Of a DNA stretch of 60,522 nt, positions 6,622-15,185 are shown in pieces; position 1 is the first letter of the stretch, and each line of letters starts with the position of its first letter. A model generated the notes under the pieces. The model was not told the DNA's origin, searched no databases, and saw only the letters and a program-made list of their open reading frames with translations. The DNA lies in NCBI GenBank assembly GCA_045660445.1, contig JAZRDR010000004.1, positions 1-60,522 of the forward strand, read 5' to 3'. The translations under genes and the position numbers were made by a program. Source of the stretch: Faeciplasma sp045660445. Lineage in GTDB: Bacteria > Bacillota > Clostridia > Oscillospirales > Ruminococcaceae.

Positions 6622-6650
6622 AGTATATCACCATTTTCAAAAAATGCAAA
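6622..6650 (-). promoter_or_regulatory. Promoter of the zinc-ribbon membrane protein gene
   Basis: Leftward TTTGCA, 17 bases, TATACT with TGA before it. Confidence 0.55.
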
Positions 6651-6707
6651 CCAAAATGCGATAATTTCATCTTTTTTTCACTAAATGTTTAGAAATCGAG
6701 GGGTTTA

Positions 6708-6779
6708 AGCGGCGATTTCGCTGCATGCAGCGCGATGAAAGAGCGCTAGTATGCGGCGGCGGAGCCGCGGTGGTGGCGA
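6708..6779. repeat. GC-rich intergenic element (copy 4)
   Basis: A GC-rich block in the otherwise AT-rich divergent region before lepA. It contains the perfect palindrome CGCTGCATGCAGCG and a GCGGC-GGA-GCCGC hairpin. Confidence 0.6.
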
Positions 6780-6791
6780 ACAGAAATATAC

Positions 6792-6820
6792 TTTACTTTT
6801 TCAGCAATTTGTGATATAGT
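6792..6820 (+). promoter_or_regulatory. Promoter of lepA
   Basis: TTTACT, 17 bases, TATAGT with TGA immediately before it (extended -10), 36 bases upstream of the ATG. Confidence 0.65.
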
Positions 6821-6856
6821 TAATGTGTATATTTACGTATGTAAAGGCGGTTTAGA

Positions 6857-8659
6857 ATGAATCAGGATCACATTAGAAACTTTTGCATTATTGCTCATAT
6901 AGACCACGGAAAATCAACCTTGGCAGACAGAATTTTAGAGCTTACCGAAACTGTCGCAAAGCGCGATATGTCTGAGCAGCTTTTGGACAACATGGATATC
7001 GAGCGTGAGCGCGGTATCACCATTAAGGCAAGAGCTGTTAGAATGAAGTATCATTCGGACAACGGAGAGGATTATGAGTTCAACCTTATTGATACTCCCG
7101 GCCACGTTGACTTTAACTATGAAGTATCACGCTCTTTAGCTGCATGCGAAGGTGCAATTTTGATCGTTGACGCTTCGCAGGGAATTGAAGCTCAGACCTT
7201 GGCAAATACTTATCTTGCTATCGAGCATGACCTTGAGGTTTTGCCTGTTATAAATAAGATCGACCTTCCCAGTGCAAACCCTGAAGGAGCTATCGCAGAG
7301 ATCGAGAATATTATCGGTCTTCCCGCTGAGGATGCTCCCAGAATCTCCGCAAAGATGGGCACCAACATAAAAGAAGTGTTGGAACGCGTTATCACCGACA
7401 TTCCCGCCCCCAAGGGCGATGCAGATAAGCCCCTTAAAGCACTTATCTTTGACAGCTATTACGATCCTTACAAGGGTGTAATTATTTACGTCAGAGTTAA
7501 AGAGGGCACACTTAAGGTTGGCGACACTATCAAGCTTTTCGCAACAGATGCTCAGTTCCAAACTGTTGAGGTTGGCTGCATGGGGGCAACCGAACTTATT
7601 CCCACGGGCATTTTGAAAGCCGGAGACGTTGGATACATCACCGCATCTATTAAGAACATTACCGATACAAAGGTTGGCGATACTGTTACGAATGCGGCTG
7701 ATCCTTGTGACGCTCCCCTGCCCGGATATCGAAACGTGCAGTCGATGGTATTCTCGGGTATATATCCTGCGGACGGCGCGAAGTATGGCGACCTTAGAGA
7801 TGCTTTGGAAAAGCTTCAGCTTAACGATGCTTCTCTGACATTCGAGCCCGAAACCTCTGTTGCACTTGGATTTGGCTTCAGATGCGGATTCTTGGGGCTT
7901 TTGCACATGGAGATCATTCAGGAGCGATTGGAGCGCGAATATAATCTTGACCTTATCACTACCGCACCTTCGGTTATCTATAAGGTTAAGATGATGAGCG
8001 GTGAGACTGTTTATATCGATAACCCGACAAACTATCCCGATCCTTCGCTTATTGCATCTGCGGAAGAGCCGGTTATTAATGCACACATTTATGCTCCCAA
8101 CGACTTTGTTGGAAACATTATGGAGCTTTGTCAGGAAAGACGCGGCACATTTAAGGACATGAAGTATATCGACGACACAAGAGTTGATATTCATTATGAA
8201 TTGCCCTTGAACGAAGTTATTTATGACTTCTTTGATACGTTAAAATCGAGAACGAGGGGCTATGCTTCTTATGACTATGAGATGCTTGGCTATGCACCCT
8301 CTAAGCTTGTTAAATTGGATCTTTTGTTGAACGGTGAGATCGTTGACGCGCTTTCGTTTATCGTTCATGCAGACAGAGCTTATAACCGTGGCAGACGCTT
8401 GTGTGAAAAGCTTAAGGAGAATATCCCGAGACAGATGTTTGAAGTTCCGATTCAGGCAGCTATCGGCGGAAAAATAATTGCAAGAGAGACCGTTAAGGCA
8501 TATAGAAAAGACGTTTTGGCGAAGTGCTATGGCGGTGACATCACCAGAAAGAAAAAGCTTTTGGAAAAGCAAAAAGAAGGCAAAAAGCGCATGAGACAGC
8601 TTGGCACTGTCGAGGTTCCTCAGGAAGCATTCATGAGCGTTTTGAAGCTTGATTCGTAA
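6857..8659 (+). CDS. lepA: Elongation factor 4 (LepA), ribosome back-translocase GTPase
   Basis: Full-length 600-residue LepA. GTP-binding motifs are present: AHIDHGKSTLADRI (P-loop), RGITIKA (switch I), DTPGHVDF (G3) and NKIDLP (G4). The LepA-specific C-terminal domain is present, ending in the lysine-rich GGDITRKKKLLEKQKEGKKRMRQLG segment that contacts the ribosome. It binds 70S ribosomes and acts on stalled or mistranslocated complexes. The start follows AAAGGCGG. In many Bacillota lepA is next to hemW; here hemW is about 2 kb away on the other strand. Confidence 0.97.
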   Translation: MNQDHIRNFCIIAHIDHGKSTLADRILELTETVAKRDMSEQLLDNMDIERERGITIKARAVRMKYHSDNGEDYEFNLIDTPGHVDFNYEVSRSLAACEGAILIVDASQGIEAQTLANTYLAIEHDLEVLPVINKIDLPSANPEGAIAEIENIIGLPAEDAPRISAKMGTNIKEVLERVITDIPAPKGDADKPLKALIFDSYYDPYKGVIIYVRVKEGTLKVGDTIKLFATDAQFQTVEVGCMGATELIPTGILKAGDVGYITASIKNITDTKVGDTVTNAADPCDAPLPGYRNVQSMVFSGIYPADGAKYGDLRDALEKLQLNDASLTFEPETSVALGFGFRCGFLGLLHMEIIQERLEREYNLDLITTAPSVIYKVKMMSGETVYIDNPTNYPDPSLIASAEEPVINAHIYAPNDFVGNIMELCQERRGTFKDMKYIDDTRVDIHYELPLNEVIYDFFDTLKSRTRGYASYDYEMLGYAPSKLVKLDLLLNGEIVDALSFIVHADRAYNRGRRLCEKLKENIPRQMFEVPIQAAIGGKIIARETVKAYRKDVLAKCYGGDITRKKKLLEKQKEGKKRMRQLGTVEVPQEAFMSVLKLDS

Positions 8660-8686
8660 CAATTGGGTTACAGTTTTTAAAAAGCA

Positions 8687-8715
8687 TTGATTTTGATATG
8701 ACAACCTAATATAAT
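8687..8715 (+). promoter_or_regulatory. Promoter of the membrane protein gene after lepA
   Basis: TTGATT, 17 bases, TATAAT, just downstream of the lepA stop. Confidence 0.65.
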
Positions 8716-8741
8716 CGAATTTGAAAGGAGTGTGAGCCTTA

Positions 8742-9566
8742 TTGAATAAGAGCTTTCTTTCAAACTGGTTTTTAAACTTTTGCATTTCGGTATTCAATCT
8801 TTTATATCTGATATTGATATTCACGTTTGCAGTATGGTCGTTTTTATATGAGATAACCTTTGAAAACGAAAGGACATTTCTTATTGTATACGGTGTTGCA
8901 AGTGGGATATTCATGATTTTGATGATATTGACACGCAAGCAGCTTTTGACAAGGATAATGGCGATGGTTTTGCTGACACCTGTATTTTTGCTGGTGGTGT
9001 TTAATCAGGATAACTTTTTGATGTATCTCCCACCGCTTATCGTGGGCATCGTTATGTTCTTTGTTTGCCAAGCGGGCACAACGACAAAGGTCGTTATGGG
9101 GACGCTGTATATTTTGATGTATTTTGTCGGACTTGTTGGATTTATGCTTATAAGCACGCTGTTCGGCGGTTCTGCCATTGAAACAAGGCTGGATGCAACC
9201 CTTACCGACACAACGATAACCGAAAACTATGATATGCAAAAGATCAACGAGCTTAATGCCAGAAGCATTTCGCCCGATGGGAAATATAGATATTACATTT
9301 TGGACGTTCAGGACAACGAACGCGGAAAAGTTATAATCGTTGTTGAGCCGAACGACATGGATATTGAATATCGATTCTTCACCCTTGTAGAAGTTGGATA
9401 TAGCTCGAGAATTGCTAAATATGCAACACGAGGGGTGACACCTGATATCGAATGGGTTTCGAATAACCAAATACGATATAGATTTGGCGAGGGAAGCGAA
9501 TGGAAAACCTCGACGATCAATATTCCGACCGAAAAGAACTATCTAAGATTCTTGAATATTGCTTAA
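8742..9566 (+). CDS. Uncharacterised membrane protein with extracytoplasmic C-terminal domain
   Basis: A 274-residue protein starting at TTG after GAAAGGAG; no ATG or GTG fits better. About four to five hydrophobic segments fill residues 8-150. The remaining 120 residues are soluble and beta-rich (SISPDGKYRYYILDVQD, GKVIIVVEPNDMDIEYRF), probably facing outward, and resemble small domains of unknown function in Clostridia. I do not recognise a catalytic motif. It has its own promoter and terminator. Confidence 0.75.
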   Translation: MNKSFLSNWFLNFCISVFNLLYLILIFTFAVWSFLYEITFENERTFLIVYGVASGIFMILMILTRKQLLTRIMAMVLLTPVFLLVVFNQDNFLMYLPPLIVGIVMFFVCQAGTTTKVVMGTLYILMYFVGLVGFMLISTLFGGSAIETRLDATLTDTTITENYDMQKINELNARSISPDGKYRYYILDVQDNERGKVIIVVEPNDMDIEYRFFTLVEVGYSSRIAKYATRGVTPDIEWVSNNQIRYRFGEGSEWKTSTINIPTEKNYLRFLNIA

Positions 9567-9569
9567 GAA

Positions 9570-9602
9570 AAATGCTTGCAGAAACCTGCAAGCATTTATT
9601 TT
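9570..9602 (+). terminator. Terminator of the membrane protein gene
   Basis: AAATGCTTGCAG/CTGCAAGCATTT, 12-bp stem, followed by ATTTTTGC. Confidence 0.85.
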
Positions 9603-9604
9603 TG

Positions 9605-9637
9605 CAAATAAAAATCCCGCCGCAATTGCGACGGGAC
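9605..9637 (-). terminator. Terminator of the HlyD-like lipoprotein gene
   Basis: TCCCGTCGC-AATT-GCGGCGGGA pairs fully (one U-G) only on the minus strand and is followed leftward by ATTTTTATTTG, which fixes its orientation. Confidence 0.8.
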
Positions 9638-9650
9638 GTTTTAATTGTAA

Positions 9651-10661
9651 TTAGAGGATGATGGTTTCGCCGCCCTCAAGTCCTGTAAGGATCTCGGTTC
9701 TGTCGCCGGAAACAACACCTACGGTTACTGTATACTGAACCTTTATACCATTGAGAAGGACATTTACATAATAACCATCGTCAGTTTCGAAAACTGCGTT
9801 AGTAGGAACGATGATAGCATCGTCACGACGGAGGGTGGTGAAGGTTACTTCTATTCCGCCCATATCGTAGAACTCGACTTCGTCGTCGCACTGGATAACA
9901 TAAGAATTAACGGTTGTAGCACCTTCTTCGAACCAGTTTCTGCGGGTTTCAGTCTCAATAAAGTCAACTACCTTGCCGGTGGTCTTGATAAGCTCGCCCT
10001 GCTTGACTGTTACCTTGGTGCCGAATTCAACATCATCGAGCTCGCTGTAAACATCAATAGCAGCCAAAGCTGCACGGGAGTTATCAGAAATAGTGCATAT
10101 GCGCTGATTCTTGGTTACATTTCCGCCAACCCAAACGCTTCCCACTGAAGTTATTGTACCATCAAAGGGAGCTTTGAGAACCAAGAAATCACGCTGTTCG
10201 ATGAGCTTGTCATATTCGAGCTGTTCTACATCATAATCGATCTTTGCAAAGTCGATCTCTTCTTTGCTTGCACCCTGATTAACAAGAACTTCATAAGTGT
10301 TCTTGGCGGAATCAAGCTTAAGCTTTTGAATTACGATCTCTTCTTCAAGAGCATCATCGTTTAAAACGCAAAGTACATCACCAGCTTTTACCTTCATATC
10401 CTGACGGATGTTAAGCTGTGAGACCTGGCCACCGGTAAGGGTGAAAGCAAGATCTGTAGTATAGGGATAAGTGATCTCGGCATCGAGTTTAACCTCTTCG
10501 GTGATCGAGCCGCGATATGCAACAGTCGTATCGTAGTTGATGGAATTTCCTGTTCTTATAGGAACGTATATTTCCTGTGCGACCTTATCTTCGTCGTTAC
10601 AAGCGGTGAAGAGTGTTACACACATTGTTAATGCCAAAAGAATGATAAGAATTTTTTTCAT
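9651..10661 (-). CDS. HlyD/RND-type periplasmic adaptor-like lipoprotein
   Basis: A 336-residue protein. MKKILIILLALTMCVTLFTAC is a lipoprotein signal peptide with the modified Cys at residue 21. A biotinyl-lipoyl-like half (VSQLNIRQDMKVKAGDVLCVLNDD), a helical hairpin of about 60 residues and the returning half (FLVLKAPFDGTITS) follow, then beta-barrel domains, as in HlyD/MacA adaptors. I start it at the ATG after GGAGG; longer frames upstream have no signal peptide. Such adaptors normally work with an ABC (MacB-like) permease, but none is next to it; partners must lie elsewhere. Confidence 0.85.
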   Translation of the reverse strand: MKKILIILLALTMCVTLFTACNDEDKVAQEIYVPIRTGNSINYDTTVAYRGSITEEVKLDAEITYPYTTDLAFTLTGGQVSQLNIRQDMKVKAGDVLCVLNDDALEEEIVIQKLKLDSAKNTYEVLVNQGASKEEIDFAKIDYDVEQLEYDKLIEQRDFLVLKAPFDGTITSVGSVWVGGNVTKNQRICTISDNSRAALAAIDVYSELDDVEFGTKVTVKQGELIKTTGKVVDFIETETRRNWFEEGATTVNSYVIQCDDEVEFYDMGGIEVTFTTLRRDDAIIVPTNAVFETDDGYYVNVLLNGIKVQYTVTVGVVSGDRTEILTGLEGGETIIL

Positions 10662-10707
10662 TGGAATACCTCCGGGAACAATGCCGCGATTGTTACTATA
10701 CAGATTT

Positions 10708-10736
10708 ATTCTATCACGAAATATAGAAAATGACAA
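10708..10736 (-). promoter_or_regulatory. Promoter of the HlyD-like lipoprotein gene
   Basis: Leftward TTGTCA, 17 bases, TAGAAT with TGA before it. Confidence 0.6.
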
Positions 10737-10801
10737 GAGAATCGGATATTTTTTTCTAAGTCGAAACTGACAAATTTCAGTTTGAAATTTAGATATTTTA
10801 G

Positions 10802-11911
10802 CTAACTCTGCGACATGATGATCTCGATTATCATTTCGTTTGATACCAAAAAGCCCTTTGGAGTGAAGAATAGTCTTTTATCTGAAAGCTGTGCAAGACC
10901 AGAATCTATAAAACGCTTGGCGGTTTTCATAACAGCCTGACTGTTTCCGCCAAGCTCGTCGACTTTATCAAGGCTTAGGCCTGAAGCAAGACGAAGCGAG
11001 AGCATTATATACTCCTCTAACGGATCGGGAGAATCATCCTCGATGACTATAGACTGATTATCCTGCGATAGATATTCATTCAAGTCAGCAGGAACGTAGA
11101 AGCGTTTGCCTTTCCATAAAGAGTGGGCGGAAGGGCCGAAGCCGATATAGTCGTCTAAGTGCCAATATTTAAGATTGTGGCGGCTTTCATAACCCGGAAG
11201 CGAGAAGTTTGATATTTCATATTGCCTATAGCCGAGTGCTTCAAGATTTTCGCACATAGACAAGTACATATCGGATACGGTGTCGTCATCGGCAACGGAT
11301 TGGCGGATAGCATCGCAATCGAAGGCTGTCCCCTCCTCTATCTTAAGCATATATGCCGAGATATGCTGAATTCCAAGGGATGCAAGACTATGAATAGATT
11401 TTGTCAACGATTCAAGAGTTTGATTTGGTGTGCCGATCATTAAGTCACAGGAGACGTTATTAAAGCCTGCGGATCTCGCATTTAATACTGCTTGCTCTGC
11501 TAATGAGAAGTTGTGAAGCCTGCCCAAGGAAGATAGCTCGGTATCGTTTGCTGATTGAACGCCGAATGAAATGCGGTTTATGCCTGCTTTTCTGTAAGCG
11601 CAAAGGCGGTTAAGATCGACTGTACAGGGGTTAGCTTCAAGAGTTATCTCGGCATCCTCAGATAAATTAAACGAGGCTTTTACAGTGTTGAGGATGAGCA
11701 AAACGTCCGATGGTTCAATAAGCGATGGTGTTCCTCCTCCGAAATAAACGGTATCGATAAGTTCGTTTTCGTGATCAAAGCTTGATATATTGCGAACAAG
11801 CGCAAGGGCGTATTCGTGGATGGTTTTACTGTCGCTTACCAAGGAATAGAAGTCGCAATATGGGCATTTGCGGCGGCAAAAAGGAACGTGTATATAGATT
11901 CCTGAAGGCAT
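10802..11911 (-). CDS. hemW: Radical SAM heme chaperone HemW
   Basis: A 369-residue radical SAM protein. IYIHVPFCRRKCPYCDFYS contains the CxxxCxxC ligands of the 4Fe-4S cluster, and the early HVPFC text is typical of HemW, formerly called oxygen-independent coproporphyrinogen oxidase. YFGGGTPS (SAM-binding GGGTP) and a C-terminal HemN-like domain follow. HemW binds heme and helps insert it into respiratory enzymes; real coproporphyrinogen activity is not expected. The ATG after AGAGGTGAGAA is chosen; an upstream in-frame ATG would add ten residues that include the ribosome binding site. Confidence 0.92.
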   Translation of the reverse strand: MPSGIYIHVPFCRRKCPYCDFYSLVSDSKTIHEYALALVRNISSFDHENELIDTVYFGGGTPSLIEPSDVLLILNTVKASFNLSEDAEITLEANPCTVDLNRLCAYRKAGINRISFGVQSANDTELSSLGRLHNFSLAEQAVLNARSAGFNNVSCDLMIGTPNQTLESLTKSIHSLASLGIQHISAYMLKIEEGTAFDCDAIRQSVADDDTVSDMYLSMCENLEALGYRQYEISNFSLPGYESRHNLKYWHLDDYIGFGPSAHSLWKGKRFYVPADLNEYLSQDNQSIVIEDDSPDPLEEYIMLSLRLASGLSLDKVDELGGNSQAVMKTAKRFIDSGLAQLSDKRLFFTPKGFLVSNEMIIEIIMSQS

Positions 11912-11941
11912 TTTCTCACCTCTTTTGATAAATGATATCAT

Positions 11942-11970
11942 ATTTTAACACATTGCAAGAAAATATTCAA
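11942..11970 (-). promoter_or_regulatory. Promoter of hemW
   Basis: Leftward TTGAAT, 17 bases, TAAAAT. It is back-to-back with the cysteine desulfurase promoter. Confidence 0.6.
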
Positions 11971-11998
11971 TATTTGGGCTTAAATCGGCGGCATAGAG

Positions 11999-12027
11999 TT
12001 GATTTTTTGTGAGGTTTTTGATATAAT
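11999..12027 (+). promoter_or_regulatory. Promoter of the cysteine desulfurase-led gene run
   Basis: TTGATT, 17 bases, TATAAT with TGA before it. The leader to the first ATG is about 115 bases. Confidence 0.7.
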
Positions 12028-12149
12028 CATAGTGTGTATAATGGTGTAGTATGGATAAATGCGGGCTGTTGAAGATTTGTCCTGAGATTTTTTATGTTTT
12101 TCATATAAAACCATCACATTTTCAGTATATTATTAAGGAGAACTTGGCA

Positions 12150-13283
12150 ATGACTTATTTGGACAATGCAGCGACAACAAAGGTTTGTAAACACTCGCAA
12201 GAAGCTGCGTTGTTTGCAATGGATAAGGCTTTTGGAAATCCCTCGAGCTTGCACGGCTTGGGAATTGAAGCTGAAAAGCTTATTGATTTTTCGAAGGCAC
12301 AGATAGCTTCGGCTATTGGGTGTGATATGAGCGAGATTTTATTCACATCGGGTGCAACGGAATCGAACAATATGGCTATTTTGGGGCTTGCAGCAAACTA
12401 TGGCAAGCGCAAAAGACGTGTTGTTACAACTGCAGTTGAACATCCTTCGGTTGCTGAGCCTTTTGACAAACTTAAATCGATGGGATTTGAAGTTGTAACT
12501 GTCACTCCGAATGAAAATGGCGAAATAACTGCAGATATGCTTATTGACGCTGTTGACGAAAACACTTGTCTTATAAGTGCGATGGCTGTCAATAATGAAA
12601 CAGGATATATTCTGCCCATTGCTAAAGCATTCAAAGAGATTAAAAGATATTATCCCGAGTGTTATACGCATTGCGATGCTGTTCAGGCTTTTATGAAGCT
12701 TCCTTTAAAGGCAAAAACACTTTGCGCTGACGTTATTTCGTTCAGCGGACATAAGATCTATGCGCCAAAGGGTGTTGGCGGGCTTTATATCAAAAAAGGT
12801 GTTAGAGTTGCCCCCTTGATCGTTGGCGGAGGACAGCAGAAAAATCTGCGCTCGGGCACAGAAAGCGTTCCACTTATATACGCTTTGGGCAAGGCTGTTG
12901 AATGGCTTACGCCATCGATCGATGAGAGACTAGGAAAAGTTAAATCTTTAAACGAATATGCAAGACAAAAGCTTAGAAGTATAGAGGAACTTATAATCAA
13001 CTCGAAGGAAAGCGCAAGCCCATATATTTTGAGCATATCTCTCCCCCACTTTAAGAGTGAGACTTTGCTTCATTATTTAGAACAGAGCGAGATTTACGTT
13101 TCAAGCGGATCGGCATGCTCGAGAGGAAAGAAAAGCTCGGTCTTAACAGCTTTCGGACTTTCGGATAAGCTAACGGATTCGACAATCAGAATCAGCTTCT
13201 CGTATGATAACACTGAAGCTGACGTTGATGCGCTTGCAAGCGAGCTTGAAAAAGCAACGAAGACTCTTACAAGGGCGAAATAG
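12150..13283 (+). CDS. Cysteine desulfurase (NifS/IscS-like)
   Basis: A 377-residue PLP enzyme that takes sulfur from cysteine as an enzyme persulfide. Visible landmarks are YLDNAATT at the start, TSGATESNN, H98 stacking on PLP, SGHK (PLP lysine K202) and the persulfide-forming C323 in SSGSACSRG. The ATG after AAGGAG begins with the family-typical TYLDNAATT; in-frame upstream codons are not used. It sits directly before thiI, as with NifZ-ThiI in Bacillus, so it probably supplies sulfur for s4U in tRNA and perhaps thiamine. Confidence 0.92.
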   Translation: MTYLDNAATTKVCKHSQEAALFAMDKAFGNPSSLHGLGIEAEKLIDFSKAQIASAIGCDMSEILFTSGATESNNMAILGLAANYGKRKRRVVTTAVEHPSVAEPFDKLKSMGFEVVTVTPNENGEITADMLIDAVDENTCLISAMAVNNETGYILPIAKAFKEIKRYYPECYTHCDAVQAFMKLPLKAKTLCADVISFSGHKIYAPKGVGGLYIKKGVRVAPLIVGGGQQKNLRSGTESVPLIYALGKAVEWLTPSIDERLGKVKSLNEYARQKLRSIEELIINSKESASPYILSISLPHFKSETLLHYLEQSEIYVSSGSACSRGKKSSVLTAFGLSDKLTDSTIRISFSYDNTEADVDALASELEKATKTLTRAK

Positions 13284-13286
13284 AAA

Positions 13287-13372
13287 AAACAGAGCGAACC
13301 GTCCGGCACAAGAGCCCAGCGCGCGAAGGCGCGGGGCGAGGAAATGCGGCGGGTGGCGGACCTGAGCTAGCA
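13287..13372. repeat. GC-rich intergenic element (copy 5)
   Basis: GC-rich block between the cysteine desulfurase and thiI, within one co-directional run. It has a CGCGC-GAAG-GCGCG hairpin and ends GCGGCGGGTGGCGG, close to the GCGGCGGGTGGAGGCGG end of family A. Confidence 0.6.
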
Positions 13373-13397
13373 AATTTTAAAATAGGATGGTTAGAAA

Positions 13398-14579
13398 ATG
13401 AAAGAACTTATTCTTTGTAAATACGGTGAAATTGTGCTGAAAGGACTTAACAGAACAACCTTTGAAGCTGAGATGCTTAGAAACATTCGCAGAAGATTAA
13501 AGCCTTTGGGCGAGTTTAAGTATACATCGGCGCAATCAACATTATATATAGAAGCAAAAAGCGATGACGTTGATATAGACGAGGTTTTGGAAAAGCTCTC
13601 TAAAGTTTTCGGAATTGCAAAGCTTTGCAAGGCTATCGAGACCGAAAAGGATATGGATGCAATTTTTGAGACTGCAAAATTGTATTTAGGTAGAGGGCTT
13701 AAAAACGCAAAAACCTTTAAAGTTACTGCAAAGAGATCTGACAAGAGATTCCCATTAAAATCTCCTGAGATCTGTGCTGAATTGGGTGGAAGACTTTTGG
13801 AGTGCTACCCTCACCTTAAGGTTGACGTGCACGAACCCGACGTTACTGTTACCTGTGAGATAAGAGATAACGGCGCATACATTCACGATTTGCCTATTGA
13901 AGGCGCAGGCGGAATGCCTGTTGGAACATCGGGCAGGGCTTTGCTTTTGCTTTCGGGAGGAATTGACTCGCCCGTTGCGGGATATATGATGGCAAAGCGC
14001 GGTGTGCAGATAAGTGCTATTCACTTCGAGGCTCCGCCATATACCTCTGAAAGAGCTTTGATGAAGGTTGAAAGACTTGCAAAGAAGATGACAGACTATT
14101 GCGGACAGATAAGCTTTTTCTGTGTTCCATTTACAAAAATTCAGGAAGAGATCAAAGATCACTGCCCCGAAGAGCTTTTCACCATCATTATGCGCAGACT
14201 TATGATGGAAATTGCACAAAGACTTGCTGAAAACTATGACTTTACAGCGCTTGTTACGGGTGAGAGCATTGGACAGGTAGCATCGCAGACAATGGCTGCA
14301 ATGGTTTGCACCGATGCTGCGTGCAGAATTCCCGTGTTCCGTCCCTGCATTGGACTTGACAAGAAAGAGATCATCGATATTTCGTATAAGATCGGAACAT
14401 TTGATATTTCCATCGAACCTTATGAGGATTGCTGCACAGTGTTTACCCCTCGTCATCCCAAGACAAGACCTGTTTTGGCAGAAGTAGAAGAGGCTCAGGC
14501 GGCATTTGATTTCGAGCCTTTGATTCAAGAAGCTTTGGCAGGCATTACTGCAAAGAAGTTTAAGATCGGCGAGATTTGA
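13398..14579 (+). CDS. thiI: tRNA 4-thiouridine synthase ThiI
   Basis: A 393-residue ThiI: an N-terminal ferredoxin-like plus THUMP region (about 1-165) binds tRNA, and the PP-loop SGGIDSP (about 186-192) adenylates uridine 8 for sulfur transfer. It ends after GLDKKEIIDISYKIGTFD...PRHPKTRP without a rhodanese domain, like the Bacillus form that takes persulfide directly from its paired cysteine desulfurase. The start follows AGGATGG near the end of the GC-rich spacer. Confidence 0.94.
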   Translation: MKELILCKYGEIVLKGLNRTTFEAEMLRNIRRRLKPLGEFKYTSAQSTLYIEAKSDDVDIDEVLEKLSKVFGIAKLCKAIETEKDMDAIFETAKLYLGRGLKNAKTFKVTAKRSDKRFPLKSPEICAELGGRLLECYPHLKVDVHEPDVTVTCEIRDNGAYIHDLPIEGAGGMPVGTSGRALLLLSGGIDSPVAGYMMAKRGVQISAIHFEAPPYTSERALMKVERLAKKMTDYCGQISFFCVPFTKIQEEIKDHCPEELFTIIMRRLMMEIAQRLAENYDFTALVTGESIGQVASQTMAAMVCTDAACRIPVFRPCIGLDKKEIIDISYKIGTFDISIEPYEDCCTVFTPRHPKTRPVLAEVEEAQAAFDFEPLIQEALAGITAKKFKIGEI

Positions 14580-14581
14580 CA

Positions 14582-14660
14582 GGCGAGGCAGTCTATAGGC
14601 GAAGCCGAGCCGCCGCGACGAAGGAGCGGCGAGCGAGGATCGGCAATAGGCGCCGAGCCG
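14582..14660. repeat. GC-rich intergenic element, family B (copy 6)
   Basis: GC-rich block between thiI and pncC. It shares GCGAGGC-GTC-ATAGGCG-AGCCGAGCCGC and GCGAGGA-CGGCAAT-GGCGCCGAGC (dashes mark variable bases) with the element after the SpoIID-like gene. The ribosome binding site of pncC follows at its right edge. Confidence 0.75.
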
Positions 14661-14679
14661 AAGAAAGGTCGTGTTTTTA

Positions 14680-15180
14680 GTGAATACACAAGATATTAAA
14701 AATGCGGCCGAAAGAGCTGTTGCCGCACTTAAAGCAGACGGCTTGACAATTGGCTGTGCTGAGAGCTGCACGGGCGGAATGCTTGCAGGTGCTATAACCG
14801 AAGTTTCGGGGGCATCAAGCGTTTTTGAATGCGGAGTGGTTTCTTATTCTGAAAGGATAAAAGCAGAGCTTTTGGACATGAGCCGGGAATTCATCGATAC
14901 TTACGGTGTTGTGAGCGCCGAGGTTGCGAGTGCTATGGCGAAAGGAATTATCAAGCTTTCGGGATGCGACGTTGGTGTTGGAATCACCGGAATTGCAGGG
15001 CCAAACGGTGGAACGAAGGAACAGCCCGTGGGAACTATATATGTTTCTGTAATTTATAAAGATAAAGAGATTACAAAGAATTTAGAGCTTTATAAGCTTG
15101 GAGATTTAGACAGAAGCCAAAACAGAGTTTTGGCAGTATCATACGCACTTAAAGGTATTGAGGATATTTTGAAAGGATAG
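14680..15180 (+). CDS. pncC: Nicotinamide-nucleotide amidase (CinA C-terminal domain type)
   Basis: A 166-residue stand-alone CinA_C/PncC protein that deamidates nicotinamide mononucleotide to nicotinate mononucleotide in NAD salvage. Family text is clear: GLTIGCAESCTGGMLAG, a central YGVVS and GVGITGIAGPNGGTKEQPVGTIYVS. The N-terminal CinA nucleotide-binding domain is absent, as in short PncC proteins. I prefer the GTG 11 bases after AAAGG; a GTG three codons earlier is only two bases from that site. Confidence 0.88.
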   Translation: MNTQDIKNAAERAVAALKADGLTIGCAESCTGGMLAGAITEVSGASSVFECGVVSYSERIKAELLDMSREFIDTYGVVSAEVASAMAKGIIKLSGCDVGVGITGIAGPNGGTKEQPVGTIYVSVIYKDKEITKNLELYKLGDLDRSQNRVLAVSYALKGIEDILKG

Positions 15181-15185
15181 TAAAT

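Noticed and set aside
7136..8194. A 352-codon open frame antisense to lepA
   Set aside because: Shadow of lepA; Cys/Arg/Ser-rich translation typical of antisense frames.
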